Below are positions 1 through 12,028 of a stretch of 64,000 nucleotides of DNA, piece after piece. The number at the start of each line of letters is the position of its first letter. Positions within the stretch are counted from its first letter, which is position 1. Below the pieces are notes generated by a model. It was not told the DNA's origin. It did not search any database and saw only the letters and a list, made by a program, of their open reading frames with translations. The stretch comes from Deltaproteobacteria bacterium (GTDB taxonomy: Bacteria; Myxococcota_A; UBA9160; UBA4427), in the NCBI GenBank assembly GCA_002719955.1, contig PBFW01000070.1, forward strand, positions 208,540 through 272,539. Reading direction: 5' to 3'. Both the position numbers and the translations under genes were made by a program.

Positions 1-113
1 ATCTCTCAGGGTTTGGCTTTCAGTTTGAAACGATGAAGGGAAAACTGGCCTTTCGGGATGAAATGGGACCATTTATCGAGAAGGCTGCATGCAGATCCGC
101 CTCGCTCCGAGTC
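1..113. other. Left edge, no gene recognised
   Basis: This short stretch lies downstream of the minus-strand acyl-CoA carboxylase alpha gene, whose stop is at 114. I see no convincing reading frame, hairpin with a T-tract or other signal in it. Confidence 0.5.
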
Positions 114-2867
<2,754 letters not shown>

Positions 2868-2885
2868 ACTCTTTTCTTCGTGCTC

Positions 2886-4574
2886 CTATTCGTGCTCGCG
2901 CTGCGGGCCACTCATCGGCGTCGGCGTGTATTTCCGCATCAAGAAGTCCAGATTGCGGGCGAGGATGCGTCGACTCTCGCCGGGCATGACGATGCGACTG
3001 ACACTGCCGAGCGAGAGGGCCTCCTTCGGGTTCATCAAGAGGTCTTCGTAGCGCGTGGTCAGATGGGCGAGGGCTTCGTCGCGTTCGCGATTTGCGTCGG
3101 CTTCGCTCGCACCGCCCGCGAGTGATTTGGCGTGCTCGCGGGCAATGCTTCGCATCTCGTCCTTGAAGACGAAATCCTTTCCGGCGGCTCCCATCACGGC
3201 GACGCGCGCCATTGGCATCGCGAAGACGAGGTCGGCACCGGTGAAATGCGAGTTGTAGGCGGCGTAGGCCCCTCCGAATGCGTTTCGGATGATCATCGTC
3301 ATTCGCGGCGTGCGGATGTCGATGATCGAATCCAGGAGCTTTCGGCCCGCCTGGATGATTCCGCGAGATTCCTGTTCGGTCCCGGGCAGGAAGCCCGTTG
3401 TGTCTTCGAGGAAGATCAGCGGAATATTGTAGAGGTTGCAGAAGCGGATGAAGCGCGTCGCTTTGAACGCCGCATCGATATCGATCTGGCCCGAGGCGAC
3501 CGCCGAGTTGTTCGCGACAAAACCCGTGACCCAGCCACCGAGGCGGCCGAAGCATGTCACCATATTGCGCGCGCGCTGAGGCTGGATTTCGAAGAACTCG
3601 CCGTGGTCGCAGATCTGCTGGAGATAGAGCGTGATATCCATCGGTGCGTTCATGCCGGCGGGCGAATTGAAGGTTCGTCGGAAGAGTCGGTCCTCCTCCT
3701 CGGTGTGCCGGTCGACGGGATCCGATGTGTCGTGGAAGGGGGCGTGGCTCTTGTTGTTATCCGGCAGATATTTGAGCAGCCGAATCGCCGTGCGCAGTGA
3801 TCCGAGCTCGTCGTGGGTGACGAGGTCGCAAACCCCGCTCTGCCCGTGGACGTCGGGTCCGCCGAGCTCGTCCGCGGTGACGTCTTCGCCGAGGACGCTC
3901 TTGACGACGCCGGGGCCGGTCAGGCCGATGAAGGTCTCTTCGCACTGGATCATGAACGATCCCTGGCGCGGGAGATAGGCGCCGCCGCCGGCGTTATAAC
4001 CGAACATCAGGCTGATGGCGGGGACGATGCCGCTGATCTTGCGCAGCGCTGTGAAGGCTTCGGAATAGCCGTCGAGTCCGCCAACGCCGGCTGGCACGAA
4101 GGCGCCCGCCGAGTCGTTCATCCCGATCACCGGGATGCCCTTCTCACCGGCCATGTAGATCAGGCGGGCGAGTTTGGCACCGTTTGTGGCGTCCATGGAG
4201 CCGGCGCGGACCGTGAAGTCGTGGCCATAGACGGCGACCTCGCGTCCGCCGATGTCCAGGATGCCGGTGACGATCGACGCCCCATCGAGTTCGGGGCCCC
4301 AATTCCGGTAGAGGATCATCGGCTCGCGGTCGGTGAGGACCTTGATCCGCTCCCAGACCGTCATGCGGTTCTTGGCGTGCTGGGTTCGGATGCGGGCGGG
4401 TCCCCCCCCCGCGAGAGGGCGGTCGTTCAGGTCTTCACCGAGGGCGAGGGCGTCATCGTAAGCGCCGGTCGATTGCGGGTCGGAGCCCTGTGATGCGGCG
4501 TTCGCGCTCGACGCTGGCCCAGCGGATTCGGGAAGGGGGTTCGAGAGGCTGTATTGAGGTTCGGCCATGGTCAT
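2886..4574 (-). CDS. Acyl-CoA carboxylase carboxyltransferase (beta) subunit
   Basis: This 562-residue protein is a carboxyltransferase of the propionyl-/methylcrotonyl-/geranyl-CoA carboxylase family and transfers the carboxyl group from biotin to an acyl-CoA. Both crotonase-like halves are visible: the N-terminal half has GGGAYLPRQ and GLTGPGVVKS, the C-terminal half has FGGAYAAYNS followed by FAMPMARVAVMG. It is the first gene of a two-gene minus-strand operon, with the biotin-carrying subunit 18 bp downstream. In this genomic setting, rich in acyl-CoA metabolism, a role in propionyl-CoA or branched-acyl-CoA use is plausible but inferred. The promoter should lie in 4575-4813, where I see no strong consensus. 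Confidence 0.92.
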   Translation of the reverse strand: MTMAEPQYSLSNPLPESAGPASSANAASQGSDPQSTGAYDDALALGEDLNDRPLAGGGPARIRTQHAKNRMTVWERIKVLTDREPMILYRNWGPELDGASIVTGILDIGGREVAVYGHDFTVRAGSMDATNGAKLARLIYMAGEKGIPVIGMNDSAGAFVPAGVGGLDGYSEAFTALRKISGIVPAISLMFGYNAGGGAYLPRQGSFMIQCEETFIGLTGPGVVKSVLGEDVTADELGGPDVHGQSGVCDLVTHDELGSLRTAIRLLKYLPDNNKSHAPFHDTSDPVDRHTEEEDRLFRRTFNSPAGMNAPMDITLYLQQICDHGEFFEIQPQRARNMVTCFGRLGGWVTGFVANNSAVASGQIDIDAAFKATRFIRFCNLYNIPLIFLEDTTGFLPGTEQESRGIIQAGRKLLDSIIDIRTPRMTMIIRNAFGGAYAAYNSHFTGADLVFAMPMARVAVMGAAGKDFVFKDEMRSIAREHAKSLAGGASEADANRERDEALAHLTTRYEDLLMNPKEALSLGSVSRIVMPGESRRILARNLDFLMRKYTPTPMSGPQREHE

Positions 4575-4813
4575 GAAGGTGTCATTCTCGGGGTCGGGGT
4601 CGGGGCGCCCACGAGACCCTCTTCAGTGCGCCCCATCCGCCGGGGTAGGCCGGTGAACGCGACGCTTGATTTCAAAACGGTTGAGCGAAATACGTCCCTG
4701 CTGGGGGACACCGGTCGACTCGTCCCGAGACGCGGGCGGGCGCAGTGTACCGGCTCGGGGCGGGCCGAGCGAGACGAGATCGGGGACCGAAGAGTCCTGC
4801 GGGGATCGCGCGC

Positions 4814-5215
4814 CTAGAGCCGTGCAATGGACAGGGCGTTGAGGGCTGCGGCGCCGAGCACGAGGGTGATGGTGAGATAGACGAGCATGATCGGGCCTCC
4901 GTGGTCCCGGCGTAGCCAGACCAGATCTGCGCACAGCGTCGAGAACGTCGTCAGCCCCCCGCAGAATCCGGTCGTCACGAAGAAATCGGCCCAGGTCGGA
5001 GCGAAGTGGACATGCCAGGGAATTGCGCCGAGGGCCCAGAGGCCGAGGAGCACGCAGCCCGTGAGATTCGCGAGCAGCGTCGCGAAGGCTGGGGCAAAGG
5101 GCAGCTCGGGGGAGCGCCCAGAGACTTTCCAGCCCACGACCCAGCGAAGTAGGCTCGCTCGCAACAGCGCCCCCAGCGCTCCACCCGCCGCGACGGCCAG
5201 CCATTCGCCGGTCAT
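4814..5215 (-). CDS. crcB: Fluoride channel FluC/CrcB, second of a pair
   Basis: This 133-residue membrane protein belongs to the FluC/CrcB family, which lets fluoride leave the cell passively. It has about four hydrophobic segments, the conserved pore asparagine in NLTGCVLLG and the family signature GFCGGLTTFSTLCAD. The start at 5215 gives the normal family length; its ATG overlaps the stop of the upstream crcB by 4 bp (ATGA), implying translational coupling. Two adjacent unequal copies usually form a heterodimer, unlike single-gene bacteria that make a homodimer. I found no crcB-type fluoride riboswitch upstream of the pair. Confidence 0.92.
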   Translation of the reverse strand: MTGEWLAVAAGGALGALLRASLLRWVVGWKVSGRSPELPFAPAFATLLANLTGCVLLGLWALGAIPWHVHFAPTWADFFVTTGFCGGLTTFSTLCADLVWLRRDHGGPIMLVYLTITLVLGAAALNALSIARL

Positions 5216-5658
5216 CGGGTTTTCTCGCGTTTCGGCCCGGTGGCGAGGTGATGGCCGAGTTGGTATGCGGCGACGCCCAGGAAGAGCGAGCCGAGAATGA
5301 GGGCGAGCGCTGCCAGGTGGCCGTCCTCGCGTCCGATCACGCTGAACTCGAGCACGAAGGTCGAGTAGGTCGTGAAAGAACCGAGCACGCCGATTCCGAG
5401 GAAGGGCCGCAGGAGCGGGTGCCCTCCCCGCACGCTGAGCAGGCCATAGAGCAGGCCGAGGCAGAGCGCCCCTACGAGGTTGATCGCCAAGGTCTCGAGA
5501 GCCGCCTCCAGGACGAATTCGAGATCGGGGATCGGGGCGAAGGCGTAGACCGCGTGCCTCAGGCTCGCGCCGATCGCTCCGCCCAGGGAGACCGCGGTCA
5601 GCTCGGCTGCGACGGGATGGGCGGCGGTCGGATGGGCAGCGTCCAGGGGCGGGAGCAT
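5212..5658 (-). CDS. crcB: Fluoride channel FluC/CrcB, first of a pair
   Basis: This 148-residue protein is the partner of the adjacent CrcB. It shows GGAIGASLRH in the first membrane segment, the pore asparagine in NLVGALCLG and the signature GVLGSFTTYSTF. With ATG 5658 it carries about 20 extra residues before the first membrane helix, so the true start may lie further in. A separate 40-codon frame in another phase (5720 down to 5598) has a good AGGAG site and runs into this gene, so initiation may depend on coupling. The MFS gene ends 69 bp upstream on the same strand and may share the transcript. Confidence 0.88.
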   Translation of the reverse strand: MLPPLDAAHPTAAHPVAAELTAVSLGGAIGASLRHAVYAFAPIPDLEFVLEAALETLAINLVGALCLGLLYGLLSVRGGHPLLRPFLGIGVLGSFTTYSTFVLEFSVIGREDGHLAALALILGSLFLGVAAYQLGHHLATGPKREKTR

Positions 5659-5727
5659 CGTCGGCCGAGAATATGGGTTTCGCGCTGCAGCTGCACGCGC
5701 CGGATCTCCGCCCGCGCCATCGTGCTC

Positions 5728-6972
5728 CTATATATGTGTCACCTCGGGTCGGCTCTCGTCCGGGGCGGGTGCCCCCGCCAGGAGCGAGCAGCTCGCCAGC
5801 GTGAGCGTGACCATCAGGCCACCGACCCCGAGCAGGACCGTGTGCTGGCCGTGTACGTCGATCAGGGCACCGATCAAGGGACCGAGGGCGACGAAGCTGG
5901 CCCGGAAGAGCAGGCTCCGCATCGAGACAAGGCTGGCCCGATCGCCGGAGGGAATCTCGGCCTGCTCGGCGTGGGCGAGCAGCGGCGCGGAGATCCCGCG
6001 GCTCACGTTGAAGGCAAAATAGAAGACGAACCCCCACCAAGCGTAACTGAGTCCCATTCCGAAATAACCGAGGGCGATCAATCCAGCACACCCGAACATG
6101 ACCGCGACGATTCCCACGCGTCGACCGATTCCGTCGCTCATGACCGAGCCGAGGGCGACGGCGTAATTCGCGATGGCCCAGATCGGTCCGAGCCAGCTGA
6201 TGGGGACGCCGCCATCACGGGCGTAGAGCTGCACGAGCCAGACGGGGATGAAATTAGAGAGCCCGATCACGACGGCGACCGCGAAGAGCGCGCGCAACCG
6301 CGGTGCGCCACGGGCCACGAATCGAACGAGGGAGAGCACGTGGGCGACAGGCTTCTGCACGGAGCGTCGCGCATAGCGTGGCTCGACGAGCGCGAGGGCG
6401 ACGCCGAGGTTCAGGATCCAGACGATGACCATCAAGTAGAAGGGCAGCCGCACGGACAGACCAAAGAGCAGGCCCGCACCGAGGGCCGCACTGCCCTCGG
6501 CGATCTGCGCGTAGGTTCGTGAACGCGCGAACCAGCGCGCGAAATCTTCTTCGCGGCCGCGATTCGCGAGCGACTCGTAGAGCATCGCCGAATGGGTTCC
6601 GGAAACGAGCGAGAGGCCCAGCCCCATCGATACCTCGGCGAGAACGACCGTCCAGAATCCGACGGCCACGCTGTACACGATCCAGCCTGCGATCGAGACG
6701 AGGGAGGCCAAGATCATCGTCGCGCGGTACCCGATGCGGTCGGCGAGATAGCCCGACGGAAATTCGAAGAGGGCGAGCGCACCGCCGAAAGCGGCCTGAG
6801 CCATCATGATCTCAGCGATCGAGAGCCCGAGGTGGTCGTGCTGGAAGAGCGTCAAGATCGCCATCGGGAAGAGCGACATCATCATCGCGTGATGCAGACA
6901 GAGCAGCATCGGATTTCGCGCGAGGCGGCGCTCGAAAGGGCGGTCGCTGGTCGCTGTCGGAGTCGAAATCAT
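5728..6972 (-). CDS. MFS transporter
   Basis: This 414-residue protein has about twelve hydrophobic helices with a break near the middle, as expected for a major facilitator superfamily secondary transporter in the inner membrane. The loop 2-3 signature GYLADRIGYR matches motif A (G-x3-D-R-x-G-R/Y-R). The substrate is unknown; the fold and short length suit a drug or metabolite exporter. A TATAAT hexamer on the minus strand at 7095-7100 lies about 120 bp before the start. It precedes the crcB pair, but no sequence feature ties it to fluoride. Confidence 0.85.
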   Translation of the reverse strand: MISTPTATSDRPFERRLARNPMLLCLHHAMMMSLFPMAILTLFQHDHLGLSIAEIMMAQAAFGGALALFEFPSGYLADRIGYRATMILASLVSIAGWIVYSVAVGFWTVVLAEVSMGLGLSLVSGTHSAMLYESLANRGREEDFARWFARSRTYAQIAEGSAALGAGLLFGLSVRLPFYLMVIVWILNLGVALALVEPRYARRSVQKPVAHVLSLVRFVARGAPRLRALFAVAVVIGLSNFIPVWLVQLYARDGGVPISWLGPIWAIANYAVALGSVMSDGIGRRVGIVAVMFGCAGLIALGYFGMGLSYAWWGFVFYFAFNVSRGISAPLLAHAEQAEIPSGDRASLVSMRSLLFRASFVALGPLIGALIDVHGQHTVLLGVGGLMVTLTLASCSLLAGAPAPDESRPEVTHI

Positions 6973-7350
6973 AAAAATACCCGCAGGGCATAGAGGGTGG
7001 GCCGGCGGGCGTCGGGGTTGATTCTCCCGATTTCACACGGGGGCAGCAAGCGTTCTCGGGCGAGTCGGGCATTCCCCTATCTCTGCGGCCCTCCATTATA
7101 TTTTGGCTGCACGTGGTGATTGTCCCGCGCCAGATTGCGAGAGAGAGCCCTTGCCACGCACCGGGGGAGGTGTGCTAAGCGGGTATTCCGCCGGGGGGTG
7201 GGGCTGGAAATCAGCGTCTCAAGAAAATTCGCGCTGTTTCCGATCCCCGCAGATGATCGGCAAGGACTCAGACGGGCAAGCGCGCCGGAGGGCAGCCCAT
7301 TGCAGAAGGCTCCAATCGATCAGGGGCCCTCAAGCCAGGACCGAGGAAGC
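6973..7350. promoter_or_regulatory. Divergent promoter region between MFS gene and topA
   Basis: This 378-bp gap separates divergent genes. The minus strand has a perfect TATAAT at 7095-7100, and the overlapping plus strand reads TATATT at 7097-7102, so the AT-rich patch could serve both directions; I find no matching -35 box. A GAGGAAGC ribosome site directly precedes the topA ATG. The open frame upstream of the topA start in the same phase has no similarity I recognise and is treated as non-coding. Confidence 0.35.
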
Positions 7351-10110
7351 ATGGGGAAGTCGCTCGTCATCGTGGAGTCGCCGGCCAAGGCACGGACGAT
7401 CAACAAATATCTCGGTCATGATTTCGTGGTGAAGTCCAGTGTCGGGCATATCCGCGATTTGCCCGTGAGCGGATCCGGGAAGCCCGTCGATCCCAAGGCG
7501 AGAGCCGCTGCGGCCGCCAAGACCCGCAAAATGCCGCCGGCGAAGCGCGAGAAACACAAGAAGGAGCAGGCCAAGAGGGCGCTCTTCGCGCGCATGGGCA
7601 TCAATCCCGAGAAGGACTGGGTCGCGAATTACGAGATCCTTCCGGGCAAGGAAAAGGTGGTCACCGAGCTCAAACGGCTCGCGATGGATGCGGATCAGAT
7701 CTATCTCGCAACGGATCTGGATCGCGAAGGGGAGGCGATCGCCTGGCATCTGCGGGAGGTGATCGGCGGCGACGAGAAGCGCTTCAAGCGGGTCGTTTTC
7801 AACGAGATCACAAAGACTGCGATCCGCGCCGCCTTCGATGATCCGGGCGAGCTGGATATCTCCCGGGTAAATGCCCAACAGGCGCGTCGCTTCCTCGACC
7901 GGGTCGTTGGCTATATGCTCTCGCCGCTGCTCTGGGCCAAGCTCGCGCGTGGGCTCTCCGCTGGCCGGGTTCAGTCTGTCGCGGTTCGACTGGTCGCCGA
8001 GCGCGAGAAGGAGATTCGTGCCTTCGTTCCCGAGGAATTCTGGGAAGTCCACGCGGACACGCGCACGAAGGCGAAGGAGAAGCTTCGGCTCGAGGTTGCC
8101 AAGCGGGGCGGTGAAAATTTCCGTCCGACGAGCGAGGAAGAGACCAACGTTGCGCTGCGGCTGCTCGAATTGGCCGACTACGAAGTTGTCGAGCGTAAGG
8201 ATAAACCGACCAAGACGCGTCCGAGCGCGCCCTATATTACCTCCACGCTCCAGCAATCTGCGAGCACGCGCCTCGGATTCAGCGTCAAGAAAACGATGAT
8301 GCTGGCCCAGCGGCTCTACGAAGCCGGGCATATCACCTACATGCGAACCGACTCGACGAATCTCTCGTCCGAGGCGGTCGACGGGTGTCGTGCACTGATT
8401 CAGTCCGATTTTGGCGATCGATACCTGCCGGAAACGGCGAATTCCTATTCGAGTAAGGAAGGCGCCCAGGAAGCGCATGAAGCGATCCGTCCTTCGAGCG
8501 TCGGGGTGAAGCCGGGATCGATCGGGGGCCTCGAACGTGATCAGGAGCGGCTCTATGGCTTGATCTGGCGCCAATTCGTGGCCTGCCAGATGATGCCCGC
8601 GGAATACCTGTCGACGAATCTGACGATCAAAGCCGGTGATTTCGTTTTGAAGACCCGCGGCCGTATCCTCGTCTTCGATGGACATACCGCTGCACAGCCG
8701 CCGACCGGGAAGGCCAGCGATTCGAATGTCGCGCTGCCCGACGTGCAGGTCGGCGACATTCTGAACCTCGAACGGCTCGAACCGAAGCAGCATTTCACGA
8801 AGCCGCCGACGCGCTTCGGCGAGGCGAGCCTCGTCAAGGAACTCGAGAAGCGCGGAATAGGAAGGCCCTCGACGTACGCGTCGATCATCTCGACGATCCA
8901 GGATCGTGGTTATGTTCGGCTCGACAATCGCCGCTTTTACGCTGAGAAGATGGGCGAGATCGTGACCGAGCGGCTCGTCGAGAATTTTGGCGACCTGATG
9001 GATTATGGATTCACGGCCGGGCTCGAAGAGGCACTCGACGAGGTCGCCGTCGGTTCGAAGAAGTGGAAGAAAGTCCTCGGTGATTTCTATGTCGACTTCC
9101 GAAAGAAGCTGACCGCCGCCGAGAGCCAGACCAAGGGCATGCGTCAGAACTCACCGACGGATACGGATATCCCGTGTCCGAAATGCGAGCGTCCGATGCA
9201 GATCCGGACCGCGAGCACTGGCGTGTTCCTCGGCTGTTCGGGTTATGCGCTGCCCCCCAAGGAGCGGTGCAAGAGCACGATCAACCTGATCTCGGGAGAT
9301 GAAGTCGAGACGGTCGGCGAGGGGGACGATGCGGATGAGAGCGAAGCGCGACTGCTTCTCAAGAAACGTCATTGTCCGAAATGCGAGACGGCGATGGACA
9401 GCTATCTCGTCGACGAAGGACGCAAACTCCACGTCTGCGGGAGCAATCCCGACTGCACCGGCTTCGAAGTAGAGACCGGCGCATTCCAGATCAAGGGCTA
9501 TGACGGTCCGGTTCTGGAGTGCGACAAATGCGGTGAGGACATGCAGCTCAAATCCGGCCGCTTCGGAAAATATTTCGGGTGCAGCGCGGAGGAGTGCAAG
9601 AATACCCGCAAGCTCCTACGCAATGGCGAGCCCGCCCCGCCCAAATGCGACCCGATCCCGATGGAGCACCTGAAATGCGAGAAGTGTGACGACTTCTATC
9701 TGCTCCGGGATGGCGCCGCGGGGATCTTCCTGGCGGCCAGCCAATTCCCGAAGCATCGCGAAACCCGGGCACCGACGGTCGAAGAGATCGTCAGCGTCAA
9801 GGATCAGCTCGATCCAAAATACAGATTCCTGGCGACCGCTCCGCTCGTGGATCATGAGGGACGGCCCTCGCTGGTTCGCTTCGCGCGCAAGACGAAGGAG
9901 CAATACGTCACCTCTCAGCAAGACGGCAAGACGACGGGCTGGCGCGCGCATTATGAAGGCGGCAAATGGGTCGAAGAGATTCCGCCCGCTAAGCCCGCCA
10001 AGAGGGCGGCGAAGGCCGGAGCACGCAAGAAGGCCGCCGCGCGCAAGTCGCCGGCGCGAAACAAGGCGGCCAAGAAGAAGGCAGTCAAGAAGAAGGCGTC
10101 CAGCACCTAG
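7351..10110 (+). CDS. topA: DNA topoisomerase I
   Basis: This 919-residue type IA topoisomerase relaxes negative supercoils through a tyrosyl-DNA link. The Toprim domain starts at residue 1 (VIVESPAKARTINKYL) and includes the acidic metal motif DLDREGEAIAWHL. The catalytic tyrosine is Y330 in ITYMRTDST. Three C-terminal zinc ribbons with paired CxxC motifs follow (near 9176, 9374 and 9521), then a lysine/alanine-rich tail of about 40 residues that should bind DNA non-specifically, as in mycobacterial and other high-GC enzymes. The start is fixed by GAGGAAGC 3-10 bp upstream and by the conserved N-terminus. It is intact and almost certainly functional. Confidence 0.97.
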   Translation: MGKSLVIVESPAKARTINKYLGHDFVVKSSVGHIRDLPVSGSGKPVDPKARAAAAAKTRKMPPAKREKHKKEQAKRALFARMGINPEKDWVANYEILPGKEKVVTELKRLAMDADQIYLATDLDREGEAIAWHLREVIGGDEKRFKRVVFNEITKTAIRAAFDDPGELDISRVNAQQARRFLDRVVGYMLSPLLWAKLARGLSAGRVQSVAVRLVAEREKEIRAFVPEEFWEVHADTRTKAKEKLRLEVAKRGGENFRPTSEEETNVALRLLELADYEVVERKDKPTKTRPSAPYITSTLQQSASTRLGFSVKKTMMLAQRLYEAGHITYMRTDSTNLSSEAVDGCRALIQSDFGDRYLPETANSYSSKEGAQEAHEAIRPSSVGVKPGSIGGLERDQERLYGLIWRQFVACQMMPAEYLSTNLTIKAGDFVLKTRGRILVFDGHTAAQPPTGKASDSNVALPDVQVGDILNLERLEPKQHFTKPPTRFGEASLVKELEKRGIGRPSTYASIISTIQDRGYVRLDNRRFYAEKMGEIVTERLVENFGDLMDYGFTAGLEEALDEVAVGSKKWKKVLGDFYVDFRKKLTAAESQTKGMRQNSPTDTDIPCPKCERPMQIRTASTGVFLGCSGYALPPKERCKSTINLISGDEVETVGEGDDADESEARLLLKKRHCPKCETAMDSYLVDEGRKLHVCGSNPDCTGFEVETGAFQIKGYDGPVLECDKCGEDMQLKSGRFGKYFGCSAEECKNTRKLLRNGEPAPPKCDPIPMEHLKCEKCDDFYLLRDGAAGIFLAASQFPKHRETRAPTVEEIVSVKDQLDPKYRFLATAPLVDHEGRPSLVRFARKTKEQYVTSQQDGKTTGWRAHYEGGKWVEEIPPAKPAKRAAKAGARKKAAARKSPARNKAAKKKAVKKKASST

Positions 10111-10163
10111 CCCATCACGTGCTTTGCGCGGCACGCTCTACCCGCCCTTTGCGGAGTCATGCC

Positions 10164-10793
10164 ATGTCCCGTTCGCCGTCCCGTGTCGAGGAGAGACTCG
10201 ATCGTCTCGAATCTCTCGACGCAATCCGGCAGCTCGTCGCAAAATACTGCCTCGCCCTCGATATGCGGGATCTCGACGCGTTGTGTGGGCTCTTTCCCGA
10301 GGATGTGCGCGTCAGTCGCGCCGCGACGGGCAGGCGTGCGCTCAAAGTCTGGTTCGACCAGACGATGCGCGAGCAGTTCACCGGGACCGCCCATGTCACA
10401 GGAAACCACGTCATCGAATTCGACGATCCGAATCGGGCGCGGGGCCTGGTCTACAGCCGAAACGAACACGAGACGGGCGACGAGTGGGTCATCATGACGA
10501 TGATCTATTGGGACCGGTACGAGCGCATCGACGGGCATTGGCTCTTTCGTCGCCGATTGCCGCTCTACTGGTATGCGACGGATCTCAACAAGCCGCCGAT
10601 CGGTGAGAACAAGATGCGCTGGCCGGGTCGCGACGCCTATGAGGGTGGCTACGCCGAATTCTTTCCGTCGTGGGAACATTTCTGGTCGGAGGCGTACGAG
10701 GCGGATAGCGATGTGCCCGCGCCCGCCGAGATCGACGCATTTCTCGAGCGGATCGGGCCCAGAGATGATTCCTTCTCTGTTCGGGTTCGCTGA
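10164..10793 (+). CDS. SnoaL-like (NTF2-fold) protein
   Basis: This 209-residue protein has the SnoaL-like cone fold pattern of small polyketide cyclases and dehydratases: an N-terminal helix with LDAIRQLVAKYCLALDMRDLDAL, a strand with TGTAHVTGNHVI and a C-terminal strand pair around DGHWLFRRR. Such proteins may hydrate, isomerise or simply bind small hydrophobic substrates; no specific reaction can be assigned. ATG 10164 is preceded by GGAG at good spacing and preferred to an earlier in-phase start. It sits 53 bp after topA and may be read from the same promoter. Two further SnoaL-like genes occur at the right end of the window. Confidence 0.75.
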   Translation: MSRSPSRVEERLDRLESLDAIRQLVAKYCLALDMRDLDALCGLFPEDVRVSRAATGRRALKVWFDQTMREQFTGTAHVTGNHVIEFDDPNRARGLVYSRNEHETGDEWVIMTMIYWDRYERIDGHWLFRRRLPLYWYATDLNKPPIGENKMRWPGRDAYEGGYAEFFPSWEHFWSEAYEADSDVPAPAEIDAFLERIGPRDDSFSVRVR

Positions 10794-10876
10794 GGGAATG
10801 GGGTGCGGACCCTCGGCCGTTCCTGGCGAACCTTGTCTGCAAGGGGATCGCCGTAAAAATGCCCTAGGTTTTCGGC

Positions 10877-12028
10877 ATGACTTCCCGAACTCGATCCGTC
10901 CTCTCCCGTGTGGCTGTTGGCCTGCTGCTGCTCCTCCTCACCGGTTATGTGATCTGGCGTTCGTTAGGCGGAGCGGTCGGCATCGCCGAGTCGGGCTTGC
11001 CCGAATTCCCGGATTGGCCATCGCCGAGCGCGGATCTCTCGGCCGGGGGAGAGGGCGAGTTCTACTTCACCAGCTATTCGCCCTATGATTTCGACATCCT
11101 GCTTCATGCCTGGCCCCTTGCGGTTCCGACGACGGGCTTCGGAACGCTGGTCCTGCCCGAGGGGGCGAGCGCTGATCGGCCGGTTCCGGCCGTCGTCCTC
11201 GTCCACGGAAGTGGAGGCATCGCACCGGGTCGCGAGAGGCGGGTCGCTCGGACGCTTGCGGACGCGGGAATTGCGGCCTTCGTGATCGACTATTACGCGC
11301 CGCGTGGGATCACCGAAGAAACCGGTTATATGTCGAAGGTGCTCGCGGTCACCGAGTTCGATGCCGCTGCGGACGCCTACGGGGCGCTCCTCCTGCTGTC
11401 GACACATCCGGCGATTGACGGCGAACGGATTGGCATGATGGGCTTCTCCTATGGGGGAATGGCGGTGCGGATCGCGATGGACGAGCGCGTGCGGGAGAGC
11501 TATGCGCCGGAGCATCCCGGCTTCGCTGCCTTCGTCGACACCTATGGACCCTGTTTCCAGGATTGGGGAACGACCCGGGTCAATGGTGCTCCGCTCTTGA
11601 CGCTGCGCGGGACCGAGGACCGATCGAATGATCTGACGGCGTGCGCAGAGCGCGAAGCGGAGCTGATTTCGCTGGGGATCGACGTCGATGCTCGAATCTA
11701 TCAGGGGGCGGGGCATGCCTGGGAGAGCGAGACCCCACGCCGATTCTTCGAAGATTCCCCCTACGTCGCTGGCTGTACGATTCGCTACGACGAGGCGGGT
11801 CATTCGTGGATCGACGATGTTCCGATCGTGAACGGGGATCCCGGGGATTCTCGCGCACAGCGGGTCGTGATGAGACTTTCGAGTGGGAGAGCAATGGCTT
11901 CGTGCGTGGGTTCCGGATACCTGATTGGACGCGACGACGAGACCCGTGAGAAAGCGACGCGTGACTTCCTGGAATTCTTGACCCGGGTGTTCCGGCCCGC
12001 TGCCGCGATGGGCTCGGGTGGAATCTAG
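10877..12028 (+). CDS. Dienelactone-hydrolase-like alpha/beta hydrolase, membrane-anchored or secreted
   Basis: This 383-residue alpha/beta hydrolase begins with a basic N-terminus and a hydrophobic stretch (VAVGLLLLLLTGYVI) that acts as a signal anchor or uncleaved signal. The oxyanion region reads VLVHGSGG, the nucleophile elbow GFSYGG, the acid GTEDRSND and the histidine GAGHAWE, giving a complete Ser-Asp-His triad. DLH-family enzymes use Cys or Ser at the elbow; serine here suggests a general esterase. The substrate is not predictable. Remnants of an unrelated lipase continue in the same phase just after its stop. Confidence 0.78.
   Translation: MTSRTRSVLSRVAVGLLLLLLTGYVIWRSLGGAVGIAESGLPEFPDWPSPSADLSAGGEGEFYFTSYSPYDFDILLHAWPLAVPTTGFGTLVLPEGASADRPVPAVVLVHGSGGIAPGRERRVARTLADAGIAAFVIDYYAPRGITEETGYMSKVLAVTEFDAAADAYGALLLLSTHPAIDGERIGMMGFSYGGMAVRIAMDERVRESYAPEHPGFAAFVDTYGPCFQDWGTTRVNGAPLLTLRGTEDRSNDLTACAEREAELISLGIDVDARIYQGAGHAWESETPRRFFEDSPYVAGCTIRYDEAGHSWIDDVPIVNGDPGDSRAQRVVMRLSSGRAMASCVGSGYLIGRDDETREKATRDFLEFLTRVFRPAAAMGSGGI

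Noticed and set aside
5659..5727. Fluoride riboswitch before the crcB pair
   Set aside because: The gap is short and I could not find the conserved crcB-motif core; absence is not fully proven without a covariance search.
5248..6522. Long plus-strand frame opposite the MFS gene
   Set aside because: The product is rich in Glu, Asp, Arg and His with no hydrophobic or domain pattern; the minus-strand MFS transporter explains the DNA.
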